From: Acanthaster planci
Taxonomy: Eukaryota; Echinodermata; Asteroidea; Valvatida; Acanthasteridae
Assembly: GCF_001949145.1 (NCBI RefSeq)
Contig: NW_019091540.1
Coordinates: forward strand, 482,875-546,874
DNA: 64,000 nt
Direction of reading: 5' to 3'
Part shown: positions 21,701-31,900 of the stretch, in pieces
Layout of the letters: each line of letters begins with the position of its first letter
Position numbering within the stretch: position 1 is the first letter of the stretch
Position numbers and translations under genes: made by a program
Notes under the pieces: generated by a model
Told to the model about the DNA's origin: nothing
Database searches by the model: none
The model's input: the letters and a program-made list of their open reading frames with translations, nothing else

Positions 21701-21779
21701 TTACCCTTGCTGGCCAATGAGGCCATCCCTTCATCTTGGCAAACACCTTGTCTCCTGGCTTGAATGCTCTTCCTGCCAT
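12682..21779 (-). CDS. HDGFL2/PSIP1: HDGFL2/PSIP1 (LEDGF)-type PWWP and IBD chromatin protein
   Basis: This family reads methylated H3K36 on transcribed chromatin through the PWWP domain, and its integrase-binding domain (IBD) tethers partner proteins; the vertebrate homologue LEDGF also tethers lentiviral integrase. Sixteen coding exons join in phase to 928 aa, longer than human PSIP1 (530) or HDGFL2 (671). The PWWP covers residues 1-97 with PHWP at 20-23 and aromatic-cage equivalents Met16, Trp22 and Phe45. Residues 98-290 are Ser/Glu/Lys-rich and disordered. Residues 290-545 are long charged helices. The IBD is about 578-672, with Asp600 at the LEDGF Asp366 position. Residues 683-928 form a very acidic tail. 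Single-copy PWWP plus IBD proteins are ancestral to the vertebrate pair, so I do not choose between the names. The minus-strand start ATG is at 21779-21777, probably preceded by a 5' UTR intron. Confidence 0.93.
13008..13196. mobile_element. TTAA-flanked MITE in HDGFL2 intron 15
   Basis: Perfect 11-bp terminal inverted repeats, TTAACCCCTTC at 13008-13018 and GAAGGGGTTAA at 13186-13196, bound a 189-bp element. TTAA at both ends is the piggyBac target-site signature. There is no open reading frame of note, so it is non-autonomous. Confidence 0.7.
13526..14198 (-). CDS. HDGFL2/PSIP1: HDGFL2 coding exon 15 (acidic tail)
   Basis: The largest exon (673 nt). It is Glu/Asp-rich and disordered except for a hydrophobic island [19 protein letters not shown] (about residues 838-856, genomic 13678-13734), followed by a basic stretch ([11 protein letters not shown]) and [10 protein letters not shown]. 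It ends at AAGGG|GTAGGT, where the donor overlaps an in-frame TAG. Confidence 0.88.
14445..14577 (-). CDS. HDGFL2/PSIP1: HDGFL2 coding exon 14 (IBD helices 4-5)
   Basis: Encodes [20 protein letters not shown] then LKSICLMQ. Tyr642 and Pro644 fall where LEDGF has Phe406 and Val408. After the IBD it reads [16 protein letters not shown]. Confidence 0.92.
15415..15522 (-). CDS. HDGFL2/PSIP1: HDGFL2 coding exon 13 (IBD helices 2-3)
   Basis: 36 codons: [20 protein letters not shown] then [16 protein letters not shown]. Matches the IBD pattern CLQALDELG...LQKNTDVVATLKK. Phase 0 at both ends. Confidence 0.92.
15860..15933 (-). CDS. HDGFL2/PSIP1: HDGFL2 coding exon 12 (IBD helix 1)
   Basis: Encodes [20 protein letters not shown] then MDRP, aligning with the LEDGF IBD start (RLQRIHAEIKNSLKIDN). 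Asp600 corresponds to LEDGF Asp366, the key partner-binding residue. Confidence 0.92.
16151..16200 (-). CDS. HDGFL2/PSIP1: HDGFL2 coding exon 11
   Basis: 50-nt microexon-sized exon [17 protein letters not shown]. Acceptor TTGCCAG, donor AAAG|GTAGGC. Phase 2 in, phase 1 out, which fits both neighbours. Confidence 0.8.
16670..16725 (-). CDS. HDGFL2/PSIP1: HDGFL2 coding exon 10
   Basis: Short exon [18 protein letters not shown]; acceptor CCCTACAG, donor AAAGA|GTAAGT (strong). Phase 0 in, phase 2 out. Confidence 0.82.
17238..17469 (-). CDS. HDGFL2/PSIP1: HDGFL2 coding exon 9 (Arg/Glu helix)
   Basis: 77 codons of almost pure Lys/Arg/Glu with regular spacing, compatible with a single charged alpha helix. 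Ends HRSLEEQ in phase 0. Confidence 0.88.
17710..18234 (-). CDS. HDGFL2/PSIP1: HDGFL2 coding exon 8 (charged helix)
   Basis: The second-largest exon (525 nt). It begins [20 protein letters not shown], matching the conserved WRKQEE-type helix start of HDGFL2/LEDGF, then a long Lys/Glu helix with a run of eight basic residues (KKKKKKKR), then a second acidic/basic mix ending in KKKEDKDKK. Confidence 0.9.
18469..18556 (-). CDS. HDGFL2/PSIP1: HDGFL2 coding exon 7
   Basis: Encodes [20 protein letters not shown] then QKELSISLS. Lys/Pro/Ala-rich, AT-hook-like character but no canonical GRP core. Phase 1 in, phase 2 out. Confidence 0.85.
18849..18912. repeat. inverted repeat in HDGFL2 intron 6
   Basis: ACCCTCCTTAATCCTCAAAAATC faces GATTTTGGAGGATTGAGGGT with a few mismatches. 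Imperfect foldback, origin unknown. Confidence 0.5.
19113..19190. repeat. GACTC-rich degenerate tandem repeat
   Basis: Imperfect copies of a GTGACTC-GTGACTC-AGACTC type unit repeat three to four times inside HDGFL2 intron 6. Confidence 0.5.
19357..19585 (-). CDS. HDGFL2/PSIP1: HDGFL2 coding exon 6
   Basis: Alternating basic clusters (KRKKRF, RHRKKSK) and acidic Ser-rich clusters, ending KKPRTK. Probable nuclear localisation and DNA-contact region. Phase 0 in, phase 1 out at AAAG|GTGAGA. Confidence 0.9.
19779..19877 (-). CDS. HDGFL2/PSIP1: HDGFL2 coding exon 5
   Basis: 33 codons, [20 protein letters not shown] followed by an acidic run with SSD at the end; many CK2-like Ser-acidic sites. Phase 0 at both ends. 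Confidence 0.87.
20151..20312 (-). CDS. HDGFL2/PSIP1: HDGFL2 coding exon 4 (acidic/basic linker)
   Basis: 54 codons: a Glu-rich run followed by [14 protein letters not shown]. It starts QPPSTSEEE. Acceptor ACCATAG, donor GCAAAG|GTAGAA, phase 0 at both ends. Confidence 0.85.
20415..20553 (-). CDS. HDGFL2/PSIP1: HDGFL2 coding exon 3 (end of PWWP)
   Basis: Encodes [20 protein letters not shown] through [11 protein letters not shown] to Gln97. It aligns with the LEDGF segment GPKDIFPYSENKEKYG and closes the PWWP helices. Acceptor CAACAG, donor CACAG|GTAAAG. Confidence 0.93.
20948..21024 (-). CDS. HDGFL2/PSIP1: HDGFL2 coding exon 2 (PWWP)
   Basis: Encodes [20 protein letters not shown] and YGTHE, the PWWP beta strands including cage residue Phe45. 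Acceptor CTTAG, donor GAGAC|GTAGGT, phase 2. Confidence 0.93.
21705..21779 (-). CDS. HDGFL2/PSIP1: HDGFL2 coding exon 1 (PWWP start)
   Basis: 25 codons, [20 protein letters not shown] then HWPAR, ending in phase 0 at AAGG|GTAAGC. It holds the PHWP motif that names the domain. An acceptor-like CTTCTAG about 18 nt before the ATG suggests an upstream non-coding exon. Confidence 0.93.
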
Positions 21780-23640
21780 GGTTAGTCCCGGTTCAGGCCT
21801 AGAAGCACAACGCCACCACACTTTGTTTAAATGTCTGGCATTATAACTCCAAGCAGCAGTGTGACCTCCCTTGATATTTCATCAACATTTTGCTTTCATG
21901 CTTGTTTTGGAGCTTCTAACAACCCTTCTAGGTTCCTGGCAGATATGATGATGTCCCCACACAATGCCAACACTGTCTGTGGCAAATTTCCAGTGGCAAA
22001 GAGAACTACAGTACTTCAGAACTTACTGGAAGGGCCAAGACTATGGCAGAAATTACCATGGAAACAGTGCTTTATTCCAGGAAATTTTAATAACAGCCAC
22101 CAAGAATTTTGAAGGCGCACAGTATCTGACAGTATCTGCAACCAAAGGTGCCAAATATATTATCAAGTAAGTCACTGCAGTGAAGTTTTAAAAAGCAAGA
22201 AATCAGACATTGTTGCAGTTCCCATTTTTGTAAAGTTATACTTAGAGTTTGGGGATGGTATGCTGGTCTAGCATGACATTCTAAGTAACAGGGTCTACAT
22301 GTAAAGTGCTTGAACGGTATACACACCACCATGGAGGGAGGCCTATTGCTCACAAGAAGTTGCTTTGCCATAATTGTCCTTTCATTGTCGTGAACATGCT
22401 GGAGTTACTTTACAAAAACTGACGTGGTTTCAAAAGATCAATGAAATTTTACCATTTCAGCATTCTGATGAATATTGCCTCTTGAGAGCAATGAAATTCC
22501 CCTATCAACATTTAACTTGGACTTTGCTTCCCTCTAAAAAAATACTCTTGAGAGCTGTTAAATTCCTGTTGACATTTAATTCGGAAAATTCCTTGAGCCG
22601 TGTTAATTAGAAAAATATCTGCAATAAAAGTAAGATCTAGGACAAAATAGATAACAATACGGGACAATAAGTGTTTTGAATCGACCTAAAAAACTACTAG
22701 GCCTAGTTCATATTGGAATTTTTGCCTTTACCCAAGCAACATTCTCCCAGCTTGCCTAGTGCTAGACAGCAAGAGACTTCGAAGGGAATGGGAATACCCA
22801 CGTCGCTGCCAGGCCTGACCAAACGCTAACCATTATGACTCCCTTTAACGTGCTAAAAACTGCACAGTTTGAGGCACAAAACTTGCTTATGTTAGAAGAC
22901 TGCTCAACGTTATCTGCACAGATTTAAAATATACCCAACCTAATAAAAATTGCGTAAAGGAATTGCGCAAGTTACGAAAATTTCAAATTTGCACACTTTC
23001 AAAGATTGCGCTGAACAACTTTGTTTTCACATTTTATAACAATCATCCTCCCAGCATACCAAAAATGCCAGGAGGAATTCCAGCATACGGATGCCAGTAA
23101 TTATTCCCTACAGCAATTACTCAGAAAGCAAAAATATGTCCAGAAAAGTTCAATTTAGGAGGGAATATACAAAGTCATAGTTAGAAACACCTAGAATTTT
23201 TCAGACCAGTCTCATGTGCTCATTACTGGGTTTGTGCACAGGGTGTCAAGTACAGCATCCATTTATGAAACTCTTTCCAAACTGCCACCTGGTGATCAAT
23301 CATTCATTAGTGTGAAAGAAAGACTTCCCGAGGTTGTAATTTGCAAAGGCAAACTGCACTTCTGCCCACTAGGCTAGTCATGCTAATTCAACTTGTGAGA
23401 TTAATGCATATGGCAAGGACGTGCTAGCACGGTTAGTGAACATCAGAACATGGTCGTCGTACGTTGCCTACCTGCCTACAGGCCTGGGCCCAGTACAAAT
23501 GAAAACGTCGCAATTCGGTAGCTGAACATCGATCCAAACAGTAGGTATGCCATTAAATCAATTTATCTTCAAATATCCTTATTAAAAATGAATGCATAAC
23601 CTGAAAGCTAAACAAACCAACCTGTGAATACGAAAAAATA
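21780..23640. other. probable HDGFL2 5' UTR intron, no coding signal
   Basis: No open frame resembles a protein on either strand. If the acceptor-like CTAG just before the HDGFL2 ATG is used, this is an intron leading to a non-coding first exon near 23.6 kb. Confidence 0.4.
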
Positions 23641-23760
23641 GAGCCAAACTGGTATGGCCCGCTCCGCGGGAAATTCCGCCTGTCCCACTTGCAACAGACG
23701 AATCAGCCGTCGAAATACTGTTCACTACAAAGTACCAACTGGATGTAGTTCAGTAGATAT
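23641..23760 (-). promoter_or_regulatory. candidate HDGFL2 promoter/first exon region
   Basis: A short GC-rich island in AT-rich surroundings (CCGCTCCGCGGGAAATTCCG). It contains GCGGGAAA at 23666-23673, an exact match to the E2F consensus GCGSSAAA. No TATA box or clear start could be fixed. Confidence 0.3.
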
Positions 23761-26700
23761 TTTGTATGGAGTGCAAATCGGAAAAAAATCTGTGGTCGTC
23801 TAGTAAAATAAAGTTATTGTACCTACAACATAATATTTATTGTTTGTTGCAAAATTCAGTGCATCGCTTCAAACTACTCAAAAAATTTGTGCATAAGTTT
23901 CTGAAAGGGCTTGAGGAGCCTGATATGGACAGAAAAATTACCTCAAATCGTCAAAGCAAAACCCGGTGGCACAAATTTTGGATGCCCAAGAGAAAATAAC
24001 CCCGTAACTGGTACGACTCTTTTAGAACAGTGTCCGGCGTGTAGGGACCAGCGCGAAGTAGGAGTGTGCTACAAAAAATTGGCGTACATGTACAATTACG
24101 ATATATACAGAACACACTCATGCATGTACACTGTACGTGGACGCAGTGTGTGGTTGTGCCAGCTGTGCTGCGAGTCCAAATTCACTGGAGACTCAATGAG
24201 CGGGTAGGCCTACCTGCGGATATCAGGCCTAATTGAGGGCCGTATTGAACTGTAGCCCGTATTTACGGTTTTCTGTGGGCGGTAAGTTGAAGATTCCTCT
24301 ATTAAACGTGTTTTATATTCCTTGAGCCTTGGAATTCGGATATTGGCTAAGCTTGCAGGTTATGGCATTGGTTACATTCGTGTGCGATGACGAGAGTTAA
24401 GACATGTACATGGAGGCCTACAGGCCTAATTAACTTGATCTGTCAAATTATCACAGCAGAACCAAGGAGGAATTCATAAGAATATGCAGGCTGGGCTCGT
24501 TCGTGGTTGGTTCAAGACCCTCAACGACTAAACCTGACCTTAGTCAAACTCGTAACCCCTGTCTGTAACTAGTGTAATCTCTGCATGCACTTATCTACAG
24601 TACATCTACAAGATCTAATCTCAGTACGGTAACTTGGACTCGACAAATCATCTTTTTTAAATATTTGGTCAAAGTTGGGCGATAGTAGACTCTGCCATAG
24701 CACTATCCCCCCGACCACATCCAAATGTTTAAAACGGGGATTCATTGAATCCAAGTAACTCGGAGTAGGCCTACATCATGTACACTGTACATGTTACACA
24801 TGTTTTATTCATGCTTTAGTAGGCCGAGCAGGAAGAAAAGCCCACACCTTTAAAAAGGTGATAAAACTTAATTAAAGTACATGAAGTCTGGGTATCAACG
24901 ACTCTAGAAATTGTCTTTTTTAATATTTGGACATGGTCGGGTGGTGGTTGAAATGATGGAGACTCAGTCCTACACCATACATGTATGTACCCTCAGAACT
25001 GGTGGGTTCACTGAACCCACAGCTGCACTCATTGGGGTAGGAGGCTCCTGGCCCAGTATCAGTCCTCATTTTCACATTTTGAGGCCTCTTACGGCCATTG
25101 AAATAGTTCCATACTCAGTTGTTGGAAATTTGTTCATAAGCTTTACACGTAGAGCCACAAATAGCCAAAAAGGTATTTTATTTTGCTTAAGTGCAGAGCT
25201 ATACACAATGTATATTGTAAACATTTTTGTAGGGGTAAAACAAACACGGTCAATGCATCAATATTTTCCGTGTGAAATTTGATTCATAGAACATGTTACC
25301 ACTTTCTGATGGCTATTACCGGTATCTAGATCTCTGAAAGGGAGCATCAGTTATGTTCGTATATGTGGAACTGTTATCCCTTTGATTCTTTCAGCAAATT
25401 GAGATACTTGCTGTATGACGCTGTTACAAACAGCATCAAGATCTGAAACACACATGTGCATTACTGCTGTGACACTTAAACTCCTTTTTCATTGTCAACT
25501 TTTGACTTGTGTCAATCAAACTACATGTGCCGGCACCCAGTTGCACGTGTAGGAATGGTTTTACTGCAAAGATGACAACTTAATTAAGAGTTAAGACGTG
25601 ACAAATTGGGCTTCTGCATTCTCAACACTGGGACTTGAACAATGTTAATGTTTTTCTGGTCAGGTGCTTGGAATTACAGTCAGATTTTTAAATACATGTA
25701 TTAATTATTTCGTGAGACAGACAGACCGACAGCACAACCCTGCATGAGTGTGTCATTCCCTCAGAAATTTTGCTGGGCCAGTAGTCTTTGATACCAGCAA
25801 GAATTTATCAGCATTGATGATGATCCAGTGGCTACATGTAGGCCTATATTTGTGAGGCGTCAAACCCTTCATCCGGTCATAGTGGCTGGGTACACATACG
25901 AATACTGGAGTAACCTGAGATTGTTTGTTTTGCCACAGATTGTGCATTTCTGTCCAAACCTGTGACAACGTCATATATTTTGTCTAAACCCGTGACAACA
26001 ACACACATATTTGTGTGGAGGAAGTTATTGATTGTATTGTCAGAGGCCGATGCAGGTGCTGAATTTCTTAAAGGTGAAAAATTGTATTTCAGTAAATGAA
26101 AAGTAAAAGAATATCTGGGATTTTGTTCCAAGTCCACAGTGTTGATAAAGTTACCACTTTGATCTCGATGCATGTACATGTAAGTGGGTTGAATGGATTC
26201 CAACCTCAACTGCTTAGAAAGTCAGCACTTGCATATCGGTGATTTGTTTTTCCTGAAATGATGAAATTCCCAGAAATCAGTGTGTTGTGCTGTGACTCAG
26301 AGTGTGCTTCCAGTCAAAACTCCTCATGGTGAAAAGGATGATGCTACACCTAAGGAAACCTACACCTCAATTTGTAGCCCATATTCTGACTTCAAAATTT
26401 TTAGTTACCGGTATGTACAGTGTATGTACTTAGAAAACACTTCTTGCAGATGACGTATGTACGCTCCCTTGAGGCTGAAGTCAGGGGCATAGTGACTTGG
26501 GGGGAGGGAGGGAGGTGGGGTGCAGCACCTCCCAATGATCAATTCCATTGGGCATATTGAAGTTTTGGTCAGTAACTGAACCCCACATTACTAAAATGAA
26601 ATACTGTGTGGGCCGTCCGCATTTCCCCTTAAGCATGAAATGTACATGTACATGTAGCATACTGCAGATCACTTTGTGAATTTAACACAACACAAGGTTG

Positions 26701-29700
26701 GCCAACAAATTACAAGTCGGCAAATCGACTCTGGCACACAACCCCTCCCTAAAGAAAATGCCATCGCTATGCCACTGGCTGAAGTTCACAGTTTTAGAGT
26801 CAAGCAAAACATACAAAATGTCAAAGTCAAATCCTAAAAGGCAACGCTGTTTCCATCAGGGAGGAATTAGTGCCAGATGTACAGGCATTATTTTGTCACT
26901 ACAGAAGCCAACAGCTTAAACTTCACCTTTGCATCTCCTACAATGTACATGTAAATTTATCAAGGTTGTACAGTTTTCGTGGCATTCCATGAAGCAAACA
27001 TGCACCCACCTCTGCATGTACCTGTACATGTATGCAGGTGCCTTAACTGATCCGTACATGTATGTGCCAAATTCTGTGTTCCACGCTGATCTGTCACATG
27101 GTTATAATAGTCAAATTTTCCTTGTTCTCATCACTGTCTCGCTGTCTGAGTGGGTTTTTTTTTTGGCCAGAAACTTGGTATGGCTGAGACACAACGTTCA
27201 AAGCTAGGCTTATATTGATTAGTCGATTCCCATGGAATATAAAGGTCAGATGGCCAGTGTGAGGCCATACGGATGTGTTTACGACTTGATGTTACCATAA
27301 GGTTCAATTGTATATTTAGCATCAATACAGTTTACGATCAATTTGTGATATGTCCATCATGCTAGTACACATGGAGAAAATTTATTGATTTGATTTCAAG
27401 TTGATGGAGTCATCAAGACTCTTAAGTATCAAAGTTGGGGTTATTGTAACTCAAGTAAAATTTAACAAAATTGTTCAGATCCGTGTTTACATCATCTTGG
27501 AGTGACCTATGTTTTTGAGTACCAGTAAATAATAAAAATGAAAAAAGTCTTCACATATGGCAGGTAAAGATGCATGCTAAATTGCATTTTATGCATGTAC
27601 AGTTTTTTGGTGTATAAAATTATACTAAGACTGAAGATACTGAACATTTGGCATAACACTGTGTGGTGGTACCCGTATGTCCAAGGGGCTACCCATACAG
27701 CCTGTGCTTGTACGTGTATGTTCTTCAAGAGAGTCCACTCTGAATGTGTATGCCTTGTTTTGCTCACAAACTAGGCCAGAGCAAAATCAATTCAGGAAAA
27801 TCAATGGTTTGTGCCTTTCACACCATTGATGGTTGATTAAATTACATTTCATTGTCATGAGCACAGTAATACTCACTGGTATTGTGCCTCACATTTTTAA
27901 TGCTCCAGTTGTTGGGTGCAAACGGTCAGTCAGAAGATCTGTGTACATCTCTGCAGTAGGCTTACATGTATAATAGTTGAAACTTTATCAGTCACTTTAT
28001 GAAATCTGTATCAAGTCATGTACATGTATTATGGATATTGCAAACAACTATTGGAAAAGCTTTATATACATGTACATATACTGTATGCCCATGAAGTTCA
28101 CAGTTACTTACCTGGTATGTATGGTATGACAGCACTGACAGACCTACTGTGCCGCACTGGTAAATTGCCAAGAACTCTGATAATATTGTGTGTTAATCTG
28201 AAGCACAGACTAATTTGTCGACTGCAATATGAAACAATATACTGACATGGTAAGTTCCCAGTCTCGCCAGTGTGGTACATGTACACATGTACCTGGACTG
28301 GTATACGTTCATGTACAGTACTTTACATTTATGATGCCATGTATGTTCAGTCAGGGGATTTTGTAAATTTGTATTGTGCTTACATTGTACATGGGAGGAG
28401 GACGGGTACTTACATGTACATGTACCATGCCTCTGACAGTTGGTCTACATGTGCATCGTGTATTTACTGTATGCAGTGTACACATGTAGATTGTACGTGT
28501 ACTACTAACTACATGTACATGTATGTACCAGTATGTATAGAGTGTACACCCACGCAAACGTCAAGCTCGAGTTCCAGCATTGATTTACATTAACAACACA
28601 GAGTAGAGAACCCTTGTGACTAAAGGAAGCCCTGTGCAAATCTCTGATGACAATTTCCATCCTTCGTGTAACAAGAAGTTGGACATGGTCAAATTAACCC
28701 ACAAATTGCTTGAGGCAGGCTGCGTACATATGTGTGTACTAGTGTGCAGCCTGAATCCTCAACGTTGTGGAGATTGAGTGGGTAAAGTTCTTCACCCCCC
28801 ACATCTTGCAAGGTGGATGGGTGTACACACTTATATTATGTACATGTACAATGTAAGATTGTATGATTGATTGCAGAAAATGACAAAGTTTGGCTGTCTG
28901 ATACTTACTGTACCAATACAGTACATGAACAACCACGGCAATGTACAACACATGTACAGTGTATCATGTTTGCCACAGCACTGTGTTAGTTTGTCTGGTT
29001 GACAGGGCAATGGTAGATGTTCGTGCATAAGAGTGTACACATCTTTAATGTTTGAAGAGATAGTTTCGCTCTGTATTCCCCTGCTAAATTACTTTTACAC
29101 TGTATGTACTTTGGTACCAGTGGCCCCCATAATGATTACACTGGATTCCAAGCAGATTTTTGAACCAAAATGGAAACCAGTGTAAAAAGTCAAATTGTAC
29201 CTTACGTTTAAAGCCTTGACTGGTTATTCAGTTGTTAGTAGACAGTGAACTCTACTGCGGGGTGTGGCCAATGTTGGACATCATTTCGTACATGTAGTTC
29301 TGGTCCTGCATAATGTACCGGTACATTTGCATACCGGTTTGTAGTGAAACTATAGGCCGTCATGCTTGAAACCGTGAAAACATACCGTATATGTACCGAT
29401 ACATATACATGTATGTACATGTACAATGTATGTGTATATTAAATATGTTGTGTATCCGGGGCAGGTGCATTGGTGAAGAACCTCTGCCTCAACACTTCAT
29501 GTACATGTATACTGTACCCTATGGATGCAACGACTGCCATGGTTGAACAGCAGACTGAAACAATGACAGTGGACTAGAACATGCAGGGATGCTCAGTATG
29601 GCCACGTCATTGCATCCAGTGACAAGTGTTTGAGTAATGTGGTGTGACCGTGCTCATTGAGTGAATTTTAGTACAGTCATGACAGTTGACGTGTGCAACT

Positions 29701-31117
29701 GTTGTACCTACATGTACATGTACATACATGTACCCGGTAGTGTGCCTCTACATACAGTACAGTGTAATGCATGGTGTTCAACTTACTCTAATGTGATGCA
29801 AGTTCATGCTCATGTATAATTCACACTGTAGATGATGGCGGAACATTTGGCCCTCGACTCATCTTCTTCACTTTGACATGATCCGTTAACTGTAACCCCG
29901 CTAGGCACTTGCAGTAGAGAGCACACTGAACCCAACAAACAACATGTACATGTGCTGGTATGTGCACGTGTACATGTACATTTGAACTTGAATATGTACC
30001 TGTAAGCAGGCCACTGTACCAGTACCAAACCTGATAAACTTCAATAAAATGTCTCCATTGGAGTTTGAGTGATGTGGTATGGATAGGTGGTAGATGTATT
30101 CGGTGTAGGATGACTTGCACTATGCTTGCACTGAAGTAATACCAAACCTGACAAAATCAAGCACAGTCCAACACTTGGTACTTGAAGCCAGACACTACAC
30201 ACAAGGCCCACTGTGTGTCCCAACTCACACAAAATCCAATCACCCCGGGCCTTTGATACCAAGTCCAACAAAACTGATTGATCAATCAACAAGTTCATCA
30301 AGTACATGTACAGTGTACATGTGCAGGTATGGTACCGAACCTGCCAAAACCTGCTGTTGGAGTTCGCTGAGCACTTGGCTGTTAGGGTTATTAAATTTGT
30401 TATTACTTTCTTCTTTTGTTTGCTCTTGCATCAGTGTACATGTACATACCAGTATGTGTGCATGTATGGCAAGTCAGTGTCATGTGACCAGAGCACGTGA
30501 TTATGTAATCACTTGGGACAGGGTTTGCAAATTTCTTGAATGAGTATTCAATTTAGGTTCTGGATGTACATGTACCAAGCAATGGTAAATTTACACGTAC
30601 TGTGTACATGTACATGTACAAGTATATTTTACCAGTAAGTTAGCGTACATGTATGAAAGATTAACGACCAGCATGACCAGTACCGGTATCTGTCCATGTT
30701 ACATGTATATGCACTAGCAATGTCATTGTAGTGATACTGATATGGGTTGATCACTGATGAAATGTCTTGTTGATATACTGGTACATGTATGTTCATATTT
30801 ACTTTGAAAATGTATGTATCGTATGTGCACTGTACCCTACATGTACATGTACCGTTTGTTGACTTTTCTCTTTCTCCACCAAGCAACTATGTACATGTAT
30901 CTGTTTAGCACCTGTCTGTATACATTGTACATTGTGCCTATGTATGTTTTTCTAACAGTCTTTTTGGTTTGTTTGCTGTGAAGGTCACATTACCTCCGTT
31001 TTAGACCTACATTTTGTATCTTCATATACCCAAAAAAAAGCTCCCGTATTAACGTTGTTCAGTTGTACTTCGTACATGTAAGTTAGCATCGTATTATGAA
31101 TCTACATGCAAAATGTA
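23761..31117. other. gene-poor interval, TACATGTA-rich
   Basis: No supported gene. From about 24.8 kb on the sequence fills with TACATGTA, GTACATGTAC and TACCGGTA-type palindromes, singly and as short (TACATG)n runs (for example 28411-28424, 29701-29716, 30606-30620). TAGGCCTA-type words occur at 24205-24216 and 25839-25846. Open frames here are short and low-complexity. Confidence 0.6.
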
Positions 31118-31900
31118 AAGGCCCTGTCACACCTTGACAATTTAGCCAGCATATGCCGACATACATGTACGTGTATGAAACATTTGGTGAATTCACTGGC
31201 GTACATGTACGTTCAACTATCAGTTGTTTTTTTTATTGTAGGCATATACCGGTACATAGAGTATTACATTCATAACAAGTTGGACGTACACATAACGTAT
31301 TTGTAACTTATGTAGAACGTTTCAACACGTGCACATGTACATACATGTAACTTTCATACATATGTATACGGTACTGTAGCTGTAAGTTCGAAACACATTC
31401 AGTAAGTTCTGTGGTCGTCTGGAACACATCGAATACATCTACACTGTACATACATGTACCTACACATGTACGTCAATATGCATTGGAGATAAGTTCAGTG
31501 TAAGTTACACATAGGTTCAAAGCATGTTACTCATACTTGTGGGTTAGAAATAAGTTTTGGGTGTGCTAGACATTATCTCAATGTATTTCGACTTATGAGT
31601 AACTTACATGCATTACGTGTGTAACGTGTGCCAACGATCCTACATGTATAGCTTCCATGTATGTACCTCCAACTTATAGCCCGCGTACGTGGAACGTATG
31701 AGTCATACGCTAGTATACGTCGAAAATTTTATGCATGCACAAAATTTTTGGATGACCTCACCACACTACAATGTATAACAGCATGCTTCAGCGTGTTCTT
31801 AACTTAGTATTCGCCCATGTAACTTATTAAACGTACGCCAGCGTCTTCAACAAATTTGTCATATGTTGGCATACACTGGCTAAATGTGTTACAGGGCCTT
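31118..31900. mobile_element. foldback DNA element with terminal inverted repeats
   Basis: The ends are AAGGCCCTGT (31118-31127) and ACAGGGCCTT (31891-31900), perfect 10-bp inverted repeats. The similarity continues inward about 45 bp: TTTAGCCAGCATATGCCGACATA on the left against TTTAGCCAGTGTATGCCAACATA read from the right. A nested inverted pair (GTTACTCATA near 31527, TATGAGTAAC near 31594) lies inside. There is no transposase frame; this is a non-autonomous element of about 0.78 kb. Confidence 0.75.

Noticed and set aside
23911-24207. 98-codon frame with CPAC, CYK and LCQLCC cysteine groups, zinc-finger-like at first sight
   Set aside because: Spacing fits no known zinc-binding domain and the frame overlaps repeat-like sequence; probably chance.
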